Source: Acidobacteriota bacterium (GTDB lineage Bacteria > Acidobacteriota > UBA6911 > RPQK01). Taken from it: a DNA stretch of 20,289 nucleotides. Location: positions 1 through 20,289 of the forward strand of contig RPQK01000038.1 in NCBI GenBank assembly GCA_003819755.1, written 5' to 3'. Numbering within the stretch: position 1 is the stretch's first letter; each line of letters begins with the position of its first letter. Below are positions 13,967 to 20,289 of the stretch, piece after piece. A model generated the notes under the pieces. It saw nothing but the letters and a program-made list of their open reading frames with translations, was not told the DNA's origin and made no database searches. Made by a program: the position numbers and the translations under genes.

Positions 13967-14326
13967 CTAGAAGATGATATCAACGCCGATTCGCCCACGC
14001 ACTCTGGGCCCGTAATGCGGCCCATAAGCCGGGTAGGGTGCGGGATACGGGCAAGCCGGATAGTAACCGTATACCGGCGGTGGAGGATAAGCCGGATAGA
14101 CGGGAACGGGGTAGGCTCGGTAGTACCCGTACGCCGGGGGGCGGCGCGGGTAGTACCCGTGTCTCGACCTGTTGTACCCGTGTTTATCCCACTTCCCGTA
14201 ATGCTTGTTATACCCGTGGCCGCCGTGGCCCCCGTTCTGGTCACGGCCCCTTCTTCCATCAGCCAGGGCAGGGGATGCGAGGACGATGAGCAGGAACACG
14301 AACAAAAGGAAGTACCTCTTCATCAC
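13967..14326 (-). CDS. Small secreted Gly/His/Tyr/Pro-rich protein
   Basis: This 119-residue protein has a clear signal peptide (MMKRYFLLFVFLLIVLASPALA, cut after residue 22). The mature part is low-complexity: a Gly/His/Asn/Lys-rich first half (GGHGGHGYNKHYG) and a Pro/Tyr-rich second half with repeated YPxP and YGYY phrases. It ends in RVRGRIGVDIIF, a beta-like tail. No enzyme motif is visible. Similar low-complexity exported proteins are often annotated as hypothetical; an envelope or matrix role and metal binding through the histidines are guesses. GGAG 6 nt before the first of two adjacent ATG codons supports the start. It diverges from the GH2 gene across only 82 nt. Confidence 0.7.
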   Translation of the reverse strand: MMKRYFLLFVFLLIVLASPALADGRRGRDQNGGHGGHGYNKHYGKWDKHGYNRSRHGYYPRRPPAYGYYRAYPVPVYPAYPPPPVYGYYPACPYPAPYPAYGPHYGPRVRGRIGVDIIF

Positions 14327-14408
14327 ACACTCCTTTCGACCATTTTGATGGAGCCGGAGAAGCGGAAGTTCAGGCCATTTGCGCCTTCGTGCTACTATTC
14401 CGGCTCAT

Positions 14409-16844
14409 ATGAAAACACGTCTCTTCTGCGGCATATTTCTTTCTGTTTTCGTATCTGCAGTCGCCGCAACCGTAGAAAATTTCAACCGAGACTGGAAGTT
14501 TTCGAAGGGCGCCCAGACGGGGGCGGAGGCGGTCGATTTTGATGACAAATCCTGGGCACCAGTCCGGTTGCCGCACGACTGGGCCATCAGCGGTCCATAT
14601 GAGCCGGAGGGCGACGGCCACACCGGGAAACTCCCATGGCGTGGGGAGGGCTGGTATCGCAAGCATTTCTCGCTCGCTCAAGATCAGGCCGGCAAGCGGG
14701 TTTACCTTGATTTCGACGGCGTTATGGCTATGCCGACTGTCTTCGTGAACGGCCGCAAGGCCGGGAGCTGGGACTACGGTTACATGTCGTTCCGCGTGGA
14801 CGCGACCGAGTTTGTGCGCTTCGGCCAATCGAACGTTGTGGCGGTGCATGTCGATACTCGTAAACACCATTCCCGGTGGTATCCGGGAGCCGGCATTTAC
14901 CGGAAAGTTCAGCTGGTTGTGTCCGAGCCGATCAGCATTGCGCATTGGGGGACTTTCGTCACAACTCCCACTGTGACCGACGATGCGGCGTCTGTGCGGG
15001 TCCAAACCTCGGTCGAGAATCGCAATGCTGCCGCTGCTGCCGTGCAACTAGAAACGGTGCTGGTGGATCCGGCCGGCAAGCAGCTGTCCAAACAGTCATT
15101 GCCTGCCGAAATCGCGGCCAAAGGGGCACATGAGTTTGACAAGACCTTCCAGGTGTCTAAGCCTCTCCGCTGGGATGTCGAGAATCCGCGGCTTTACAAG
15201 GTAATCAACCGTGTGCTGATCGCCGGCAAGCTGGTGGATTCCAGCGAAACGACGTTCGGAATCCGAACCTTCCAGTTCACCGCGGATGACGGTTTTCAAC
15301 TGAATGGCCGGCGCCTGCAGTTCAAGGGAGTGAATTTACATCACGACCACGGTCCGTTGGGGGCCGCTTTTTTCACCCGCGCAATGGAGCGCCAGCTGGA
15401 AATCATGAAGGACATGGGGGTGAACGCCCTTCGAACCAGTCACAACCCGCCCGCCCCTGAAGTCCTCGACCTGTGCGACCGACTGGGCATTGTTGTCTGG
15501 GACGAAGCTTTTGACAAGTGGGACGGAACGTCGACCCGTCAGCCGGAAGTCCCGATCCTTGAACACAACCGGAAGCAGGTCGAGAATTTCGTCCGCCGCG
15601 ACCGCAATCATCCGTCGGTTGTCATCTGGAGCGCCGGCAACGAGGTCTGGGATCTGGAGGGGGGCAAGCTGCCCGATTCGCCCGGCCTTCTGCGTCATAT
15701 GGTCGAGTACTTCAAGGAACTGGATCCCACGCGTCCGGTGACACTGGGGCACGCGATCCCCGAATCGGCGCGAACCCCGCTCGACGATTCCCTGGACGTG
15801 GCCGGCTGGAACTACCAGCGCCGCTACGCCATCTCGCGCGAACGTCGGCCTAAGCTGCCGATCGTCTATAGCGAATCGGCCTCTGCGTACAGCACGCGCG
15901 GCTACTATGAACTGCCGCACCCGAAGAACAAGGATGACTATTCAGCCGAGGTGAGGACAACTTCCTACGATCACAACGCGGCGACCTGGGCGGATCTCGC
16001 TGATACCGAGTTTGCGCTGATGGAACGCGACCGGTTCGTCGCCGGCGAGTTCGTCTGGACCGGCTTCGATTACCTGGGCGAGCCGGTTCCCTTTATCGCC
16101 GAGGGATGGGGAAGCTTCAAGAAGCGGAAACTCACAAAGGCCGAAGAATCGCGCATAAGTTCCTTTGGGATCGTCGATCTGGTCGGAATCCCCAAAGACC
16201 GCTTCTTCCTCTATCGTTCTTATTGGGCGCCGGAAAAGACCACGGTCCACATTCTTCCGCACTGGAACTGGGCCGATCGGGTGGGGAAAGAAGTTCCTCT
16301 CTACGTCTACACCAACGGCGATTCGGCCGAGTTGTTCGTCAACGGAAAGTCAGTCGGCAGAAAATCGAAAGACCCGCAGGCGACTAACGTCATGGACCGC
16401 TACCGGCTGCGCTGGGAAGATACTGTCTACCAGCCGGGTGAAGTAAAGGCGGTGGCTTATCGAGCCGGGAAGGAGATCGGGACGGCCGTCGTCCGTACTG
16501 CCTCAGAGCCGGTCGGATTGCGCCTGACAGCCGACCGTAAGCTCCTTTCGGCTGGCGGCGAGGATCTGTGTTACCTGTTTGTCGAGGCGGTTGACAAGGA
16601 CGGTAACCTCTGTCCCTTGACCATGAATGCGGTGACCTTCGACGTGAGCGGCCCGGCCTCAATTGCGGGGGTAGGGAATGGTGATCACCATTTTCCACAC
16701 GAGTTCGACTCGAATTCGGTTCCGCTGTTTTTCGGGAAGGCGATGCTGATCGTGCGGACCAACGAGGGCAGGGGGGGATCGATTCAAGTGAAAGCCGCAA
16801 GCCCCGGGCTGAAGGCAGCGACCGCCAGCGTGACCAGCCGCTGA
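14409..16844 (+). CDS. Exported GH2 beta-galactosidase-like glycoside hydrolase
   Basis: The 811-residue enzyme starts with a signal peptide (MKTRLFCGIFLSVFVSAVAA). A longer frame from 14379 is rejected because it would bury this peptide. The jelly-roll sugar-binding domain (about 24-175) includes LPHDWAI and GEGWYRKHF. An immunoglobulin-like domain (about 180-290) is followed by the TIM barrel (about 290-600). Acid/base E412 is in SAGNEVW, the nucleophile E489 in VYSESAS, and GEFVWTGFDYLGEP is also typical. A C-terminal DUF4982-like and beta domain follow (about 600-811). It should release beta-linked galactose or a related sugar from oligosaccharides in the periplasm or outside. No Shine-Dalgarno is seen; TACTAT lies 10 nt before the ATG. 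A SIS-domain gene follows by 71 nt. Confidence 0.9.
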   Translation: MKTRLFCGIFLSVFVSAVAATVENFNRDWKFSKGAQTGAEAVDFDDKSWAPVRLPHDWAISGPYEPEGDGHTGKLPWRGEGWYRKHFSLAQDQAGKRVYLDFDGVMAMPTVFVNGRKAGSWDYGYMSFRVDATEFVRFGQSNVVAVHVDTRKHHSRWYPGAGIYRKVQLVVSEPISIAHWGTFVTTPTVTDDAASVRVQTSVENRNAAAAAVQLETVLVDPAGKQLSKQSLPAEIAAKGAHEFDKTFQVSKPLRWDVENPRLYKVINRVLIAGKLVDSSETTFGIRTFQFTADDGFQLNGRRLQFKGVNLHHDHGPLGAAFFTRAMERQLEIMKDMGVNALRTSHNPPAPEVLDLCDRLGIVVWDEAFDKWDGTSTRQPEVPILEHNRKQVENFVRRDRNHPSVVIWSAGNEVWDLEGGKLPDSPGLLRHMVEYFKELDPTRPVTLGHAIPESARTPLDDSLDVAGWNYQRRYAISRERRPKLPIVYSESASAYSTRGYYELPHPKNKDDYSAEVRTTSYDHNAATWADLADTEFALMERDRFVAGEFVWTGFDYLGEPVPFIAEGWGSFKKRKLTKAEESRISSFGIVDLVGIPKDRFFLYRSYWAPEKTTVHILPHWNWADRVGKEVPLYVYTNGDSAELFVNGKSVGRKSKDPQATNVMDRYRLRWEDTVYQPGEVKAVAYRAGKEIGTAVVRTASEPVGLRLTADRKLLSAGGEDLCYLFVEAVDKDGNLCPLTMNAVTFDVSGPASIAGVGNGDHHFPHEFDSNSVPLFFGKAMLIVRTNEGRGGSIQVKAASPGLKAATASVTSR

Positions 16845-16850
16845 TGATCG

Positions 16851-16889
16851 GTCCGTGTCCGCCCGTGTCCGTCCGTGGTGGTTCGTGGG
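16851..16889 (+). repeat. Short-unit repeat (GTCCGTG type), left of SIS gene
   Basis: Reiterated GTCCGTG/GCCCGTG words end in GTCCGTGGTGGTTCGTG (16871-16887). The same 17-mer with one change recurs at 18034-18050, on the other side of the SIS-domain gene. Confidence 0.8.
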
Positions 16890-16915
16890 ATGATATTCCT
16901 CAGCGGAGGAGTTAA

Positions 16916-17959
16916 ATGCCATCTGACTTCAAGATCATCAAGGGACCGTACATCAGGGACATACTGCAGCAGCCGGAAGCATTGCGGAAAACGCTCGAGG
17001 GTTTGGGCCGAGACCAGCTTCAGGGACTGGATGGGAACGCGGCGCGGTTCGACCGGATCGTGCTGACCGGCATGGGGAGCTCCTTCCATGCCCTGTACCC
17101 CCTGCATCTTCAGCTCCTGTCCGCGGGCTTGCCCTCCCTCCACGTCGAAACAGCCGAGCTGGTGCATTACCAGATGGGGGCGATGAACAAGAACACCCTT
17201 CTGGTGGCGGTCTCCCAATCCGGCCGGAGCATCGAAATCGTCCGTCTGCTGGAACTCTCCAAGGATCGGCGTTCACGGCTGCTCGGAGTGACCAATGACG
17301 AGACTTCCCCGCTGGCGGTCCAGTCCGAGGGCCTCGTCATGATGAGAGCCGGGGAGGAAGTCTCCGTCTCGTGCAAGACTTACCTGGCGACGCTGCTGGC
17401 GCTCGAATGGCTGGGTGCCGTTTTAGTGGGCGGGGATGCGGATGAAACGCGGGCCGTGTTGGGTGAAGCGGCTACCGCAACTGAGAACTATCTCCGAAAA
17501 TGGGAATCGCACGTGGAGGCGTTCGCTCGGTCGCTGGAAGGGGTAGGCCAGGTTTTCGTCGTGGGGCGAGGGCGCTCCCTGGCGACGGCGGAAACCGGGG
17601 GATTGATCCTCAAAGAATCAACCCACGTCCCCGCCGAGGGAATGAGTAGTGCGGCTTTCCGACATGGCCCGTTCGAAACTCTGAGCGATCACATCTTTGT
17701 GCTGGTGATGGAGGGGGATTCGGTCACAGCCGCTCTGAACCGGCGCCTGGTGGAAGATATCCGCGCCGCTGGCGGACGTGCGGCGCTCGTCTCCGCTTCT
17801 GACTCGAACCAGGAATGTCGCCTTCTTGATTCGCGAGAGGCTATGCGCCCAATCCTGGAAATGCTGCCGGTGCAGATGCTCTCCCTGGCCCTGGCCGCGT
17901 TGAGGGTACGGGAAGCCGGTCGCTTCGGCCTTCTGCAGAAGGTAACGACCGTGGAATAA
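16916..17959 (+). CDS. SIS-domain phosphosugar isomerase/deaminase (GlmS C-half-like)
   Basis: The 347 residues form two SIS domains like the isomerase half of glucosamine-6-phosphate synthase, without the N-terminal glutaminase. Phosphate-binding motifs are GMGSSFHA (52-59) and SQSGRSIE (100-107). By alignment with E. coli GlmS, E488, H504 and K603 are kept as E234, H250 (FRHGP) and K342 (KVTTVE end), but K485 is replaced by I231. This pattern fits deaminase- or deglycase-like relatives (AgaS, FrlB type) that act on amino-sugar or glycated phosphates rather than making glucosamine-6-phosphate. GGAGG 6 nt before the ATG supports the start. Being just after an exported GH2 enzyme, it may process the released sugar, though no kinase or transporter is adjacent. 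Confidence 0.82.
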   Translation: MPSDFKIIKGPYIRDILQQPEALRKTLEGLGRDQLQGLDGNAARFDRIVLTGMGSSFHALYPLHLQLLSAGLPSLHVETAELVHYQMGAMNKNTLLVAVSQSGRSIEIVRLLELSKDRRSRLLGVTNDETSPLAVQSEGLVMMRAGEEVSVSCKTYLATLLALEWLGAVLVGGDADETRAVLGEAATATENYLRKWESHVEAFARSLEGVGQVFVVGRGRSLATAETGGLILKESTHVPAEGMSSAAFRHGPFETLSDHIFVLVMEGDSVTAALNRRLVEDIRAAGGRAALVSASDSNQECRLLDSREAMRPILEMLPVQMLSLALAALRVREAGRFGLLQKVTTVE

Positions 17960-17964
17960 CTGGC

Positions 17965-18052
17965 ACGAACACGGACAAAACGGACGAACACGGACTAGCC
18001 GGACTGACGCGGACATTCATGATCTCGGTTTCGGTCCGTGGTCGTTCGTGTT
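17965..18052. repeat. Inverted short-unit repeat right of SIS gene
   Basis: Units of 9-10 nt ending in GGAC (17965-18014) face the complementary phrase GTCCGTGGTCGTTCGTG (18034-18050). CACGAAC and CGGAC words pair with TTCGTG and GTCCG across a spacer. It fills the gap between two convergent genes and may end both transcripts. Confidence 0.8.
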
Positions 18053-18057
18053 GCGGA

Positions 18058-19968
18058 TCAGCGTCCAGAAGGCCCTGCCCGTCGAACCGGGGTGCGGTCC
18101 GGCCTGAGAACGTAAAGGCCATTTGCCGTGCCCGCGTAGATTCGGCGCCCTTCGGCCGCAACTGTAGAGAAGCGTAGGTTCCGCAGCCCGACGTTAAAGG
18201 GCGACCATGTCATCCCACCGTCGGTGCTCCTGTAGATCCCTCCGTCGGGATTTACCGCTGCGAAGAGGGTACCAGGATCAACAGGGTCGAAAGCCAGTTG
18301 GGCGATCGAGGCGAGGTTCGAGAGCCCTTGCACGGGAAAGTTCGCCCAGGTTTTCCCCCCATCTGTCGACTTTTGCAGGCCCTGGTCGACACCCGCGTAG
18401 ATGATGCCCGGCGAGCGCGGGTCGATGGCTATCGAGTCGATATAAATCGGGGTGTAAACGGATTGCCAGGTCGCACCGCTATCAGCGCTTTTGTAGAGCG
18501 TTCGGCCGTCTCCCGCATAGATCTCGTAAGGTGCGGTTGGATTCACCGTCAGAGCAGTAATTCGGCCCAACGGCGCCCCGGTCGCGTCTTTAGCCTGGGT
18601 CCAGTTGTCCCCTCCGTCCATCGTTCTGAAAAGACCCACTTCACTGCCCGCGTTTAGGATCCTGGAGTCTTTCCGATCCGTGACAATGGCCGTCACGTGC
18701 GGGAGGTTCGGCATCCCGTTCCCCGAAAAAGCCCAATTTTCGCCCCCATCGGTGCTTTTGAAGATTCCCTCGTAGGTCCCGGCATAAATGGTCAGACGAT
18801 TCACTGGGTCAGACACCAGACTGCGGACGTCGCGTGCGAAGTAGCGCAGAGGGTTGAGGTTCAGCCCTCGGTTCATCTCGTTCCAATGGCGCCCGTTATC
18901 AGTGCTCCGATACACTCCTCCGTACCTGGTTCCCACATACAAGCCGGCTCCGCCGTTTTGGAGAACGGCCTGGACGGCCAAGGCGCGCAGCCCCGAGTTG
19001 ACCCGGTTCCACTGGGCCCCGCCGTCGGTGCTCCGGTAAATTCCGAGGCCGTAAGAGCCCACGTAAATGACCTGGCCTCCGGGCGGAGCAGCCAGGCGGC
19101 AGGGTTCCAGCGGAGGCGGCAAGCCTCCCGCAACTGATTCCCAATGCGCGCCGTGATCGGGGCTCCTGAAAACGCCCAGATCAGTAGTGGCATACAGCGA
19201 GCCGGGATGCCCCGGGACGGCCAGGAGGTCAAATATCTGCCGGACATCCTTGTTGAGGAGGTAGCCCGTCCATGTTTGACCGGCATCCGTACTGCGCCGG
19301 ATGGCGCTAACGTCGCCGGAGTAGACCCAGGCGGGCTCCACAGGGTCAACCGCGAGGGACTGCGGGAAACGGGTAGGCGAAACGGCCCTTGCCCACACCA
19401 CTCCCCCGTCGGTGCTTCTGTAGATGCCCTGGCCATTCGTGGTCGCGTATGCATAATGGGGGGCGACGGGGCTGAAAGATAGTGTCAGGAACTGATTCGC
19501 GTTATAGCCTTCCCAGTGGACGGTATCCCAGCTCGCTCCTCCGTCGGTACTTCGAACGATCGCATCCCGCGTGAGCGCCAGGAGCGTGTTAGCTTGTACC
19601 GGATGCGGAGCGAGAAACAGGGCGGCCCGAAGGCTGTCAGAAAAAGTCCAGCGATCGCCCCCGTCGGTGCTTTTCCAGAACCCGGTATATAGATCGCTCG
19701 CATATACGGTATCCGTGTGAATGGGATCGACGGCGACTGATTCAACTTCACTGGCCGGTCCAGCCACTCTCCAGCTGGTTCCCGAATCGGTTGTCTTGAA
19801 AAGGCCTGATCCGGTCGCCGCGTAAGCTGTGCCGGGGGAACCGGGAACGACCGCGATTTGATTGATCCGGCCTCCTTCGGGTGCGCCCAGAGGGACCCAT
19901 TCGGCTCGAACGGTTGTGAAGGATGGAATCAGAAAGAAAAGGACAAAAGACAAGCTCCAGCGTGCCAT
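18058..19968 (-). CDS. Secreted Asp-box (BNR) beta-propeller repeat protein
   Basis: This 636-residue protein has a signal peptide (hydrophobic 5-20, cut after VRA, residue 22). The body is repeats of about 43-50 residues, 13 of which carry the Asp-box pattern S-T-D-x-G-x-x-W (for example KSTDGGDRW, RSTDGGMTW). Each is preceded by a strand ending in YAGT or similar. Such repeats build the blades of beta-propellers found in sialidases, VPS10 and YCF48-like proteins. The sialidase catalytic Arg triad and FRIP motif are not evident, so a binding or scaffold role is likelier than hydrolysis. There is no sorting tail or anchor. GGAG lies 9 nt before the ATG, and a plausible promoter is upstream. 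Confidence 0.85.
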   Translation of the reverse strand: MARWSLSFVLFFLIPSFTTVRAEWVPLGAPEGGRINQIAVVPGSPGTAYAATGSGLFKTTDSGTSWRVAGPASEVESVAVDPIHTDTVYASDLYTGFWKSTDGGDRWTFSDSLRAALFLAPHPVQANTLLALTRDAIVRSTDGGASWDTVHWEGYNANQFLTLSFSPVAPHYAYATTNGQGIYRSTDGGVVWARAVSPTRFPQSLAVDPVEPAWVYSGDVSAIRRSTDAGQTWTGYLLNKDVRQIFDLLAVPGHPGSLYATTDLGVFRSPDHGAHWESVAGGLPPPLEPCRLAAPPGGQVIYVGSYGLGIYRSTDGGAQWNRVNSGLRALAVQAVLQNGGAGLYVGTRYGGVYRSTDNGRHWNEMNRGLNLNPLRYFARDVRSLVSDPVNRLTIYAGTYEGIFKSTDGGENWAFSGNGMPNLPHVTAIVTDRKDSRILNAGSEVGLFRTMDGGDNWTQAKDATGAPLGRITALTVNPTAPYEIYAGDGRTLYKSADSGATWQSVYTPIYIDSIAIDPRSPGIIYAGVDQGLQKSTDGGKTWANFPVQGLSNLASIAQLAFDPVDPGTLFAAVNPDGGIYRSTDGGMTWSPFNVGLRNLRFSTVAAEGRRIYAGTANGLYVLRPDRTPVRRAGPSGR

Positions 19969-19994
19969 GTAGTACTTCTCCGGGTGCGACGGCT

Positions 19995-20024
19995 ATCGTA
20001 GGAGGAAGGGCGCGTTTAGCGCAA
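19995..20024 (-). promoter_or_regulatory. Putative promoter of Asp-box protein gene
   Basis: On the minus strand TTGCGC (20024-20019) and TACGAT (20000-19995) are separated by 18 nt, each matching consensus at 4 of 6 positions. They lie about 27-56 nt before the ATG. Confidence 0.35.
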
Positions 20025-20075
20025 GAAGCAGAGCAGGGATGGCTGTGATCCGGCGCCGGGCGCCGCACGAGGCGC

Positions 20076-20260
20076 TGTTCCGAGGCCGGACAGAGCCGCA
20101 AGCGCAGCGTTTTTGGCGGACCGTCAGCGGACGGGTAGCGCGTCGGATGCGTGCTGGAAGCAAGATTGTCTTGTGCTGGAGGCACGCATCCGACGCGCTA
20201 CCCGTCCGCTGACGGTCCGCAAAAAACGCTGCGCTTGCGGCTCTGTCGGACCTCGGAACA
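20076..20260. repeat. Giant palindrome, second type
   Basis: Arms 20076-20154 and 20182-20260 are reverse complements over 79 nt with three mismatches. Pairing continues outward to 20071 and 20265 with one further mismatch. The 27-nt loop can itself pair (AGCAAGA with TCTTGTGCT, one bulged base). The sequence is unrelated to the palindromes at 129 and 12523. No open frame of note or transposase is present; no target duplication was found. Confidence 0.92.
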
Positions 20261-20289
20261 CCGCCGACTACGCTTCCCGTTCTCGTTCT

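Larger units (their letters stand above)
19969..20289. other. Non-coding right edge
   Basis: No credible gene is present. The region holds the promoter of the Asp-box gene (19995-20024), a small perfect hairpin CGGCGCC-G-GGCGCCG (20051-20065) and a giant palindrome (20076-20260). The last 29 bases show nothing recognisable. Confidence 0.6.

Noticed and set aside
14379..14408. Ten-residue N-terminal extension of the GH2 protein
   Set aside because: It would place charged residues ahead of a textbook signal peptide that starts at the ATG 14409.
13943..14542. 199-residue plus-strand frame
   Set aside because: It is antisense to the signal-peptide protein and runs into the GH2 gene; composition is arbitrary.
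18058..19968. Sialidase enzyme
   Set aside because: Asp-boxes are present but the catalytic Arg triad and FRIP motif are not; the repeats alone do not show enzymatic activity.

Overview
This G+C-rich window reads as chromosomal DNA of a Gram-negative, probably soil-dwelling bacterium. Features pointing that way are a Tat-exported Gfo/Idh/MocA oxidoreductase, a secreted Asp-box (BNR) repeat protein, a HEAT-repeat exported protein, an O-antigen-ligase-like protein and an FCD-type GntR regulator. This gene style, together with abundant palindromic intergenic repeats, recalls Acidobacteriota (Bryobacterales/Solibacter type) or Verrucomicrobiota. That placement is an inference from style, not from a marker gene. 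I see no rRNA, tRNA, transposase, integrase or CRISPR array.

Layout, left to right. Positions 1-381 are non-coding and hold a large palindrome. 382-2583 is a two-gene operon: a His-rich NicO/UreH-like metal transporter and a group II (aromatic amino acid type) PLP decarboxylase. A small membrane protein on the minus strand (2580-2795) overlaps its end. 2944-3642 holds a [2Fe-2S] ferredoxin and a small unknown protein. 3646-5421 (minus) is an operon of an FCD GntR regulator followed by a short, divergent pyruvate-kinase-like protein. 5568-6539 encodes a DksA/TraR-zinc-finger plus SpoIIE-type PP2C phosphatase. 6611-7372 (minus, FkbM methyltransferase) and 7600-8862 (plus, O-antigen ligase/polymerase) diverge from a region holding a promoter and a strong minus-strand terminator, which together look like a small RNA gene or an attenuated leader. 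8988-12520 holds a Tat-exported Gfo/Idh/MocA protein and a large exported HEAT-repeat protein. 12956-13933 is a cytosolic Gfo/Idh/MocA oxidoreductase. 13967-14326 (minus) is a small secreted Gly/His/Tyr/Pro-rich protein. 14409-17959 is a carbohydrate block: an exported GH2 beta-galactosidase and a GlmS-like SIS-domain isomerase or deaminase. 18058-19968 (minus) is a secreted 13-Asp-box protein. The window ends in a second type of giant palindrome.

Functionally, the right half is mainly carbohydrate handling (GH2, SIS, two Gfo/Idh/MocA), with surface-glycan genes in the middle and stress or signalling regulators on the left.

The most unusual content is between genes. There are two copies of one approximately 130-bp palindromic element (129-262 and 12523-12669) and an unrelated palindrome with 79-nt arms (20076-20260). 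There is also a set of intergenic blocks built from short 7-, 9- or 9-10-nt units, several arranged as tandem units facing their own reverse complement. One of these blocks supplies the stop codon and last residues of the O-antigen ligase gene.
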